Positions 1 to 5,419 of a stretch of DNA of 5,419 bases are shown one piece after another. Within the stretch, counting starts at the first letter, position 1. Every line of letters starts with the position of its first letter. The position numbers and the translations under genes were made by a program. This DNA comes from an uncultured Mollicutes bacterium (GTDB taxonomy: Bacteria > Bacillota_I > Bacilli_A > Acholeplasmatales > Anaeroplasmataceae). Where the stretch lies: positions 1-5,419 of the forward strand of contig CAMWJY010000071.1 of NCBI GenBank assembly GCA_947174685.1, written 5' to 3'. The notes under the pieces were generated by a model. The model made no database searches. It saw only the letters and a program-made list of their open reading frames with translations, and was not told the origin of the DNA.

Positions 1-1137
1 AGAAGAACCTATATCGGAGCTTTACCTGGTCGTATTCTAAAGGGAATGAAGGATGCAGGCTCTGTTAATCCAGTATTCCTACTAGATGAAATTGATAAGA
101 TGACTGCTGATTATCGTGGAGATCCAGCTGCTGCAATGCTTGAGGTTTTAGACCCTGAACAAAATAAATATTTCTCTGATAATTATTTAGAGGAGCCTTA
201 TGATTTATCGCAAGTGATGTTTATCACTACAGCCAATGATTTATCCAATATTCCTGCTCCTTTAAGAGATCGTATGGAAATTATTGAGCTTTCAAGCTAC
301 ACTGAAATTGAGAAGTTTAATATTGGCTTTAAGCATCTATTAAAGAGAAATCTAGATGAGCATGGTTTAAAAGAAGAACAATTAACCATAGAGGATGATG
401 CAATGTATGCGATTATTCAAAACTACACTAGAGAAGCTGGTGTACGTGAATTAAATCGTATGATTGCCACAATCTGCCGTAAGACAGTGAAGAAAATATT
501 AATTGATAAGATTGAAAGCCAAGTGGTAACCTGTGATAATTTATCTGAATTCTTAGGTAAGATTCGTTTTACGAACAATAAGAATCGTGAGATAGATCAG
601 GTAGGTATTGTTACTGGACTTGCTTACACACAATTTGGTGGAGATACACTAGATATCGAGGTTATGACCTATCCTGGTAAGGGAGGGTTACAGCTTACAG
701 GTAAGCTTGGAGATGTAATGAAGGAATCTGCTCAAGCAGCATATTCCTATGTAAGAAGCCATGCAAAGGATTATGGAATTGATAATGAGGTCTTCGAGAA
801 GAATGATGTTCATATCCATGTTCCAGAGGGAGCAGTTCCTAAGGATGGTCCTTCAGCAGGTGTTACTCTTACAACTGCAATTGTATCTGCACTTGCGAAT
901 AAGCCAGTAGATTGTCATATTGGTATGACTGGAGAAATCACTTTAAGAGGTCAGGTTTTACCAATTGGTGGTTTAAGAGAGAAGTCTATTGCTGCACATC
1001 GTAGTGGTCTAACAACCATCTTTATTCCTAAGGAAAATGAAAGAGATATCGAAGATATTCCTGAAGAGGTAAGAAGTGTTTTAGAGATAAGACCTGTTTC
1101 TCATATTAAAGAAATTTTAAATAAAGTTTTTGAATAG
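1..1137 (+). CDS. lon: ATP-dependent Lon protease (endopeptidase La), C-terminal half, 5' end outside window
   Basis: Lon is a cytoplasmic homohexameric AAA+ serine protease that unfolds and degrades misfolded and regulatory proteins. The frame is open from base 1, so the 378 visible residues are about the last half of a protein usually near 780-800 residues; the ATG at 46 is internal. Visible in order: the pore-loop segment RRTYIGALPG at the left edge, Walker B VFLLDEIDKM (D-E codons 85-90), sensor-1 Asn in FITTAND (235-237), the arginine-finger region LRDRMEI (Arg 271-273), sensor-2 GVREL (Arg 445-447), then the Lon proteolytic domain from about 595. The catalytic dyad is intact: Ser in KDGPSAGV (853-855) and Lys in GGLREKS (982-984), 43 residues apart as in E. 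coli Lon (S679/K722). The gene ends at TAG and is followed at once by a terminator, which separates it from the downstream operon. Walker A and the N-terminal substrate-binding domain lie outside the window. Confidence 0.97.
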   Translation, partial: RRTYIGALPGRILKGMKDAGSVNPVFLLDEIDKMTADYRGDPAAAMLEVLDPEQNKYFSDNYLEEPYDLSQVMFITTANDLSNIPAPLRDRMEIIELSSYTEIEKFNIGFKHLLKRNLDEHGLKEEQLTIEDDAMYAIIQNYTREAGVRELNRMIATICRKTVKKILIDKIESQVVTCDNLSEFLGKIRFTNNKNREIDQVGIVTGLAYTQFGGDTLDIEVMTYPGKGGLQLTGKLGDVMKESAQAAYSYVRSHAKDYGIDNEVFEKNDVHIHVPEGAVPKDGPSAGVTLTTAIVSALANKPVDCHIGMTGEITLRGQVLPIGGLREKSIAAHRSGLTTIFIPKENERDIEDIPEEVRSVLEIRPVSHIKEILNKVFE

Positions 1138-1142
1138 TTATT

Positions 1143-1176
1143 ACTACAGCCTAAATTCAGGCTGTAGTTTTCTTTT
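1143..1176 (+). terminator. Intrinsic terminator after lon
   Basis: A perfect 10-bp stem, ACTACAGCCT (1143-1152) with AGGCTGTAGT (1159-1168), closes a 6-base loop and runs into the T-rich tract TTTTCTTTT (1168-1176). It begins 6 bases after the lon stop codon. Its T-tract overlaps the -35 element of the next promoter, so the end of one transcript and the start of the next are packed into about 60 bases. Confidence 0.9.
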
Positions 1177-1203
1177 GCTATTTTTAAGCTTTAATGATAT
1201 AAT
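1175..1203 (+). promoter_or_regulatory. Sigma-A-type promoter with extended -10 for the two-gene esterase operon
   Basis: A consensus TATAAT at 1198-1203 is preceded by TGA, giving the complete extended -10 motif TGATATAAT (1195-1203). A 17-bp spacer upstream places TTGCTA (1175-1180), a 4/6 match to TTGACA. The predicted transcription start is near 1209-1211. This leaves a leader of only about 17 bases, with no room for a riboswitch, and suggests vegetative expression; no operator-like palindrome was seen beyond the terminator stem. The placement also rules out the ATG at 1206 as a start codon, because it lies upstream of +1. Confidence 0.75.
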
Positions 1204-1211
1204 TTATGAAG

Positions 1212-1218
1212 AAGGGAG
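1212..1218 (+). promoter_or_regulatory. Ribosome binding site that decides the start of the cytoplasmic esterase
   Basis: AAGGGAG, with the GGAG core at 1215-1218, lies 8 bases before the ATG at 1227. The alternative ATG at 1206 would place this sequence inside the coding region and has no Shine-Dalgarno of its own, only the promoter -10 box. The start at 1227 is therefore preferred, giving a protein that begins MKNPILYVIGDST. Confidence 0.8.
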
Positions 1219-1226
1219 TGTCGATA

Positions 1227-2717
1227 ATGAAGAATCCTATATTATATGTCATCGGAGATTCTACAGTTTCTAGCTTCAATGATCCTTATTATTATCCAAG
1301 ATATGGCTATGGAACAAAGCTAGATTGCTATTTTAAAAATATTATGGTTATGAATTTGGCCTTATCTGGAAGAAGCTCAAAAAGCTTTATAGAAGAAGAA
1401 AACTATAAGTTTTTAATGGAACAGCTTGAACCAAACGATTTTTTAATGATTGGATTTGGTCATAATGATGAAAAAAGCGATGATCCTTTACGATTTACAG
1501 ATGCTTCTAAGCCTTTAGAGGATAAAGGTTCCTTTTCTTATTCATTATATGAAAACTATATCAAACCCGCTTTAGAAAAAAAAGCCATTCCGATTTTGTG
1601 TACACCAATTTGTAGAGTTGATTTCAAGGATGATTATTCTAAAAACAGTGGTCATATAACTCCTAATGGTGATTATAGAGAAGCGATTATAAATCTTGGA
1701 AAAAGGATAAATATTCCAGTCTTAGATTTAACCTTGGCTACAAGAAAGCAGTATATCCATCTTGGACATACTGAAGCAATGAAATTTCATGCAACTATTG
1801 CAGGAAAACTGGATAAAGATGAAAATATTGTTCCTGACCTTTCTACAGTCGATACAACACATTTAAATTCCTATGGAGCAAAGAATGTAGCTCATCTTAT
1901 TGCAAAGCTCATCAAGGATACAGATTGTCCTTTGAAGGAGTACCTAAGTGAAGAGCTAGAAGAACCCAAGGAATCTAAAGATTTAATACCAAATCCAAAC
2001 TACAAGGTGCGTGTATATAATCCGCCTTGCTTAAGAGAGTATCACCCCAAAAATCATTTTAAAACAATTTCCGATGGTTGGTATGGTACAGCCTTTGGAG
2101 ATTGTGGAGGCTGCCCAGATGAACAAGAGCATGGCTTTATTGCCAAGGAGATGGATAAAGGAATTTTCCAGGTTGGGCAAAAAGCAGCTTCTGCTAAAGG
2201 GAAAATATCTTTACTTTCAGATGGTTTAGCCTTTTGTTTTAGAAGGATAGCTAAAGAGGATAATTTTACTTTAAAGGCTAAAGCAAAGGTTCTTAAAACA
2301 TCCAATGTGAAGCAAGCAGGCTTTGGTTTAATGCTAAGAGATGATTGTTATATCAATCAAAAGGCAAATTCAGAAATCATTACTTCAAATTTCTTAGCTA
2401 CTGGTTTAGTTACAACAGAGCTAACAATGAGCCCTATCTTTTACAGAGAACAAAATGAACTCCATAAGGAAGAGCCATTACTTAACTTTTTGTATCAAGA
2501 AGAGGAGACTGCAGAGCTAAAGATAGAGCGTGTTGGTCAGTCTATGACGATGAGCTTAATCTATAGAGGAACCTGCTATTCGAAGGTTTATGTGGATTTT
2601 GATTTGTTAGCAGTTGATCATAATTTCTTTTATGTAGGAATGTTTGCTACTAGAGGAACAGTTGTAGAATTTAGCGATGTTGATTTTCAAATTACTGGAA
2701 AATCTCAAGGCGCTTAA
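1227..2717 (+). CDS. Cytoplasmic SGNH/GDSL esterase, rhamnogalacturonan-acetylesterase-like, with C-terminal beta-rich domain
   Basis: This is a predicted O-acetyl esterase of 496 residues that would remove acetyl groups from a carbohydrate. The catalytic domain (about 4-240) has all SGNH blocks: GDST with nucleophile Ser12, SGRSS with oxyanion Gly48, GHND with Asn80, and DTTH with Asp209 and His212. The GDST/GHND/DxTHxxxxGA pattern matches the CE12-type acetylesterases such as YesT/RhgT. There is no signal peptide: Ser12 sits in the first beta-strand, so the protein should stay in the cytoplasm. Residues about 252-496 form a second domain with motifs GWYGTAFGDCGGC (284-296), QAGFGLMLRDDC (363-374) and GMFATRGTVVEF (471-482). 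It looks like a beta-sandwich (lectin/glucanase-like) module, but I cannot assign a family. It has ten cysteines. It is the first gene of an operon whose second gene is its paralogue: over Ser12-Arg130 a hand alignment gives about 70% identity. The substrate is inferred; acetylated pectin fragments, acetyl-xylan or a self-made glycan are all possible. Confidence 0.88.
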   Translation: MKNPILYVIGDSTVSSFNDPYYYPRYGYGTKLDCYFKNIMVMNLALSGRSSKSFIEEENYKFLMEQLEPNDFLMIGFGHNDEKSDDPLRFTDASKPLEDKGSFSYSLYENYIKPALEKKAIPILCTPICRVDFKDDYSKNSGHITPNGDYREAIINLGKRINIPVLDLTLATRKQYIHLGHTEAMKFHATIAGKLDKDENIVPDLSTVDTTHLNSYGAKNVAHLIAKLIKDTDCPLKEYLSEELEEPKESKDLIPNPNYKVRVYNPPCLREYHPKNHFKTISDGWYGTAFGDCGGCPDEQEHGFIAKEMDKGIFQVGQKAASAKGKISLLSDGLAFCFRRIAKEDNFTLKAKAKVLKTSNVKQAGFGLMLRDDCYINQKANSEIITSNFLATGLVTTELTMSPIFYREQNELHKEEPLLNFLYQEEETAELKIERVGQSMTMSLIYRGTCYSKVYVDFDLLAVDHNFFYVGMFATRGTVVEFSDVDFQITGKSQGA

Positions 2718-2725
2718 AAATAAAA

Positions 2726-2731
2726 AAGGAG
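2726..2731 (+). promoter_or_regulatory. Ribosome binding site of the lipoprotein esterase
   Basis: AAGGAG lies 5 bases before the ATG at 2737, inside the 19-base gap after the first esterase. It selects this start over the in-frame ATG at 2677, which overlaps the upstream gene and would add 20 residues in front of the signal peptide. The short gap and the absence of a terminator or good promoter indicate cotranscription with the upstream gene. Confidence 0.85.
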
Positions 2732-2736
2732 TTATT

Positions 2737-2796
2737 ATGAAAAAGATTATTTTTGCAATTTTTAGTTTAATTTTATTAGTATTCTTAGCTTCTTGC
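2737..2796 (+). other. Lipoprotein (Sec/SPII) signal peptide with lipobox
   Basis: The first 20 residues have a basic start (MKK), a hydrophobic core rich in I, F and L, and the lipobox LASC ending in Cys20 (codon 2794-2796). Signal peptidase II would cut before Cys20 and leave a diacylglycerol-anchored N-terminus followed by DTR. This puts the rest of the protein outside the cytoplasmic membrane. Confidence 0.92.
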
Positions 2797-5322
2797 GATA
2801 CTAGGGTAGTGCCAACAACTCTTTCAGCTCCAACAATTACAATAAGTGAAAATGTAGTTTCTTGGGAAGAGGTTGAACATGCAGATAGCTATATAGTAAA
2901 TCTTAATGGAACAGCTTTAGAAGCTCAAACAACTACAAATTATACAATTTCTGCAACTGAGGCAGGGGAATATACTGTTAAGGTAAAAGCTATTTCTAAA
3001 AATCATGATATGTATATAGATAGTGATTATTCTAACTCAGTTACTTATAGTATTTCTAAAAAAGAACCAATAGCTCTTTCCATACCTACAATTTCGTTAA
3101 AGGACAATATAGTTTCATGGGAAAAGGTAGATTATGCAGATACCTATATAGTAAATCTTAATGGAACGGATTTAGAAGCTCAAACTGCTAAAGAATATAC
3201 TATCACTGCAAGTGAAGCAGGAGAGTATGTGGTAAAGGTAAAGGCTATTTCTAGTGACCATAATATATATTTAGATAGTGATTATTCTTTAACAGTAATC
3301 TATATTATTTCTAAAAAAGAACCAATAGCCCTTTCCATACCTACAATTTCTTTAAAAGAAAATATAGTATTTTGGGAAGAAGTAGAAAATGCTGATGGCT
3401 ATATTGTTAATTTCAATGGAATAGATTTAGAAGCTCAAACTGCTAAAGAATATACTATCTCTGCAAGTGAAGCAGGAGAGTATGTGATAAAGGTAAAAGC
3501 AATCTCTAGTGACCACACTGCATATTTAGATAGTGACTATTCTGTAACAGTAACCTATACTATTTCTAAAAAAGAACCAATAGCCCTTTCTATCCCAGCA
3601 ATTTCTTTAAAAGAAAATATAGTATCTTGGGAAGAAGTAGAAAATGCTGATGGCTATGTTGTTAAATTCAATGGTACTGCCTTAGAGGTACAAACTGAGG
3701 CTTCTTATACAATAGAAGCTAAAGAAGATGGAGATTATGAGGTAGAAGTAAAAGCTATCTCTTATCAATCTGATTTGTATTTAGACAGTGAATTTTCTGA
3801 TGTAGTCATATATCATTACGAGGCACCTTTTGAGAAGGTTCCTGCAACGTTATTTGTTGTAGGTGATTCTACTCTAGCAAGCTTTTCGGATTCTTATTAT
3901 TATCCACGTTATGGATATGGAACACAGCTATCTAATTATTTTGATGAAGCAATCAAAGTAAACAATCTAGCCTTATCTGGAAGAAGCTCAAAGAGCTTTA
4001 TTACAGAGACAAATTATAAAACCTTAAAGAATAGCTTAAAGGCAGGAGATTATTTATTGATAGGTTTTGGCCATAATGATGAAAAGAGCGATGATAAGGA
4101 TCGTTTTACGGATGCTTCTAAGCCTTTAACTGATTCTAATTCATTTGCATATAGCTTATATGAATACTATATCAAATTAGCCTTAGATAAAGGTGCCACT
4201 CCGATTTTATGTACACCAATTGTTCGTGCAGATAAGAATAATACCTATACAGGCTCTAATGGACATGTAACCTCAACTGGTGATTATGCTCAAGCCATTG
4301 TTGAGCTTGGACAAGAGAAGAACGTTACTGTAATTAATTTAAGAGATTTAACTAAAGCAAAATATTCTAGCATTGGCTACAATGAAGCAATATATTATCA
4401 TGCCATGACCTCTGGTAAAAAAGAAGAATCAGATATTGTAGTAGATACGAATTCTGTAGATACAACCCACCTCAACATTTTTGGCGCAAAATATGTTGCC
4501 TATTTAGTAGCTTCGGAATTAAAGAAAACAACAAATATCCTAGGGAAATATGTATTAGAGGATATTAAGGAGCCAACGAAGGATAAAGATTTAGTAATGA
4601 ATCCTAACTATAAATTTATTGATTATACGTCTCCAAATCTAGCATCTTATCAAGCTCCAGCTCAATTTAAAACAACAAGTGAAGGCTGGTATGGAACCGC
4701 CTTTGGAGATTGCGGTGGAGATCCTTCCGCTTCAGTAAATGGATATCGAGCTAAGGAAAACAATGGAGTATTCGAAGTTGGTCAAACCACAGCCTCTGCT
4801 AAAGGAAAATTTGCGAGTGCAGGTGATGGCTTTGCTTTCCTTTTCCAACAGATTTCTAAGGAGAAGAATTTTGAAATTACTGTTACAGCTAAAATAACGA
4901 GCACATCTTCAATTAAGCAAGCTGGCTTTGGACTAATGCTAAGAGATGACTGTTTTATCAATCAAACAGATAAAACCAAAACAATTACGTCAAACTATCT
5001 TACTGCAGGCTTTGTTACTAAGGATAGCAGTATGAATGCATTATTCTATAGAGAAAATTCCTCCTTAGTAAATAATGCAAATAATATTTCTTCTTTATAC
5101 GCGGTTGATGATACTGCTGAGCTTTCGATTATTCGTTTAGGTCAGTCTATTACAACAACTGTAGTATATAAGGGAAAAACATATACTCATACCTACTATG
5201 ACTTTGATTTATTCTCTGTTGATACAGATTACATGTATATTGGAATGTTTGCTACTAGAGGAACAGTTGTTGAATTTACAAATGTGAATTTAGTCATTAC
5301 AGGTATTTCACAAGGGGCATAA
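2737..5322 (+). CDS. Surface lipoprotein: four FN3-like repeats + SGNH acetylesterase-like domain + C-terminal beta-rich domain
   Basis: This is a predicted membrane-anchored, extracellular carbohydrate O-acetyl esterase of 861 residues. Order: lipoprotein signal (1-20, lipobox LASC, lipidated Cys20); four FN3-like units at 27-111, 112-196, 197-281 and 282-361, each with conserved W, A-x-x-Y, G-E-Y-x-V-K-V-K-A and Y-x-D-S-x-x-S positions; a short linker; the SGNH domain (about 370-606) with GDST (Ser378), SGRSS (Gly415), GHND (Asn447) and DTTH (Asp575, His578); and a C-terminal domain (about 618-861) with GWYGTAFGDCGG, QAGFGLMLRDDC and GMFATRGTVVEF. From Ser378 onward it parallels the upstream cytoplasmic esterase, with the same 240-residue spacing from the nucleophile to the start of the C-terminal domain. 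The FN3 units probably act as a stalk placing the enzyme away from the membrane. Only four cysteines are present, one being the lipid anchor site. All catalytic residues are intact, so activity is likely; the substrate (pectin-like or other acetylated glycan) is inferred from CE12-type motifs. Confidence 0.88.
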   Translation: MKKIIFAIFSLILLVFLASCDTRVVPTTLSAPTITISENVVSWEEVEHADSYIVNLNGTALEAQTTTNYTISATEAGEYTVKVKAISKNHDMYIDSDYSNSVTYSISKKEPIALSIPTISLKDNIVSWEKVDYADTYIVNLNGTDLEAQTAKEYTITASEAGEYVVKVKAISSDHNIYLDSDYSLTVIYIISKKEPIALSIPTISLKENIVFWEEVENADGYIVNFNGIDLEAQTAKEYTISASEAGEYVIKVKAISSDHTAYLDSDYSVTVTYTISKKEPIALSIPAISLKENIVSWEEVENADGYVVKFNGTALEVQTEASYTIEAKEDGDYEVEVKAISYQSDLYLDSEFSDVVIYHYEAPFEKVPATLFVVGDSTLASFSDSYYYPRYGYGTQLSNYFDEAIKVNNLALSGRSSKSFITETNYKTLKNSLKAGDYLLIGFGHNDEKSDDKDRFTDASKPLTDSNSFAYSLYEYYIKLALDKGATPILCTPIVRADKNNTYTGSNGHVTSTGDYAQAIVELGQEKNVTVINLRDLTKAKYSSIGYNEAIYYHAMTSGKKEESDIVVDTNSVDTTHLNIFGAKYVAYLVASELKKTTNILGKYVLEDIKEPTKDKDLVMNPNYKFIDYTSPNLASYQAPAQFKTTSEGWYGTAFGDCGGDPSASVNGYRAKENNGVFEVGQTTASAKGKFASAGDGFAFLFQQISKEKNFEITVTAKITSTSSIKQAGFGLMLRDDCFINQTDKTKTITSNYLTAGFVTKDSSMNALFYRENSSLVNNANNISSLYAVDDTAELSIIRLGQSITTTVVYKGKTYTHTYYDFDLFSVDTDYMYIGMFATRGTVVEFTNVNLVITGISQGA
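2815..3819 (+). repeat. Four tandem 255-bp units encoding FN3-like domains
   Basis: The units lie at 2815-3069, 3070-3324, 3325-3579 and 3580-3819. The first three are exactly 85 codons; the fourth runs 80 codons before it diverges into the linker to the catalytic domain. Units 1-3 end in SKKEP, and units 2-4 begin IALSIP. The pattern (Pro near the start, V-S-W, A-D-x-Y-x-V, N-G, Y-T-I, G-E-Y-x-V-K-V-K-A) matches the FN3-like beta-sandwich modules common in surface glycan-active proteins. Units 2, 3 and 4 are close at the DNA level and unit 3 is a mosaic of its neighbours, so the array looks recombinationally active. Unit 1 is more diverged from the others. Confidence 0.88.
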
Positions 5323-5332
5323 GGAAACTATC

Positions 5333-5361
5333 AAGGACACACTATAAAGTGTGTCTTTTTT
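5333..5361 (+). terminator. Intrinsic terminator at the end of the esterase operon
   Basis: A perfect 8-bp stem, GACACACT (5336-5343) with AGTGTGTC (5348-5355), closes an ATAA loop and is followed by six T residues (5356-5361). The stem can extend by a G-U and two A-U pairs to 5333/5358. It starts 10 bases after the stop codon of the lipoprotein gene. Read on the other strand it lacks a T-tract after the stem, so it appears to work in the + direction only. Confidence 0.88.
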
Positions 5362-5363
5362 AA

Positions 5364-5389
5364 TGGCCCTTTAACTTTTTAGGGGGTCA
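5364..5389. other. Weak imperfect hairpin in the non-coding right end
   Basis: TGGCCC (5364-5369) can pair with GGGTCA (5384-5389) through five Watson-Crick pairs and one G-U. U-G pairs can extend the stem towards an A/T-rich loop. No T-tract follows on either strand, so it is not a clear terminator. The remaining bases to 5419 hold no ORF that can be supported; they are unusually rich in G-runs for this AT-rich DNA. The segment may belong to the next locus beyond the window. Confidence 0.3.
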
Positions 5390-5419
5390 AGGGAGAATAG
5401 GGTATTTACCAAATTAGGG

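Noticed and set aside
1206..1226. Seven-codon N-terminal extension (MKKGVSI) of the first esterase
   Set aside because: The ATG at 1206 lies upstream of the predicted transcription start and the extension overlaps the Shine-Dalgarno; the start at 1227 has proper spacing.
2054..2305. 83-codon open frame on the minus strand inside the first esterase gene
   Set aside because: It lies fully antisense to a well-supported coding region with intact domains, has no recognisable motif, and is a shadow of the codon pattern of the + strand gene.
2677..2736. Twenty-codon N-terminal extension of the lipoprotein starting inside the upstream gene
   Set aside because: It would bury the lipoprotein signal peptide, whereas the ATG at 2737 has AAGGAG 5 bases upstream and begins a textbook signal sequence.
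2815..3819. Regularly spaced repeats as a CRISPR-like array
   Set aside because: The repeat unit is 255 bp, in frame and coding, with no short identical repeat separated by unique spacers; it encodes tandem FN3-like domains.
5372..5418. Short open stretch on the minus strand ending in TAA, possibly the tail of a convergent gene
   Set aside because: It is only about 15 codons before the stop, truncated by the window edge, with no recognisable sequence and no terminator with a T-tract on that strand; it is indistinguishable from chance.
5333..5419. Right-end hairpins and G-rich DNA as an insertion-sequence terminus
   Set aside because: The first hairpin is a normal intrinsic terminator, no target-site duplication or matching inverted end is visible, and no transposase sequence is present within the window.

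Overview
The window reads as chromosomal DNA from an AT-rich, low-GC Gram-positive-type bacterium (Firmicutes/Tenericutes side). The evidence is the A/T-rich codon use, AAGGAG-type ribosome binding sites, a lipoprotein signal in place of a periplasmic one, and a Lon protease whose AAA+ core resembles those of Bacilli and Mollicutes. Every tryptophan in the reading frames is TGG and no frame reads through TGA, so this is not a UGA=Trp mycoplasma. A member of the Acholeplasma/Izemoplasma/Erysipelotrichia neighbourhood is plausible, but the species cannot be named from the sequence.

Layout, all on the + strand: (1) positions 1-1137 hold the C-terminal half of Lon protease, cut by the window edge and closed by a strong intrinsic terminator (about 1143-1176). 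(2) An 89-base gap carries that terminator and then a very good extended -10 promoter (1175-1203). (3) 1227-2717 encodes a leaderless, probably cytoplasmic SGNH/GDSL hydrolase of the rhamnogalacturonan-acetylesterase type, with an extra C-terminal domain of about 245 residues. (4) After only 19 bases, 2737-5322 encodes a lipoprotein with four 85-residue FN3-like repeats followed by a second copy of the same esterase plus C-terminal domain. (5) A terminator (5333-5361) ends the two-gene operon. The last 58 bases are non-coding as far as can be seen and contain a weak hairpin and a cluster of G-runs.

Lon is a housekeeping ATP-dependent protease and looks functionally unrelated. The two esterases form the interesting unit. 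They are tandem paralogues sharing both domains almost without indels, one apparently retained in the cytoplasm and the other tethered outside the membrane on a repeat stalk. The simplest reading is a two-compartment deacetylation system for an acetylated (pectin-like or other) polysaccharide, in which the surface enzyme trims acetyl groups before uptake and the inner enzyme finishes imported oligosaccharides. The substrate is inferred from family resemblance only. No transporter, lyase or regulator is visible in the window.
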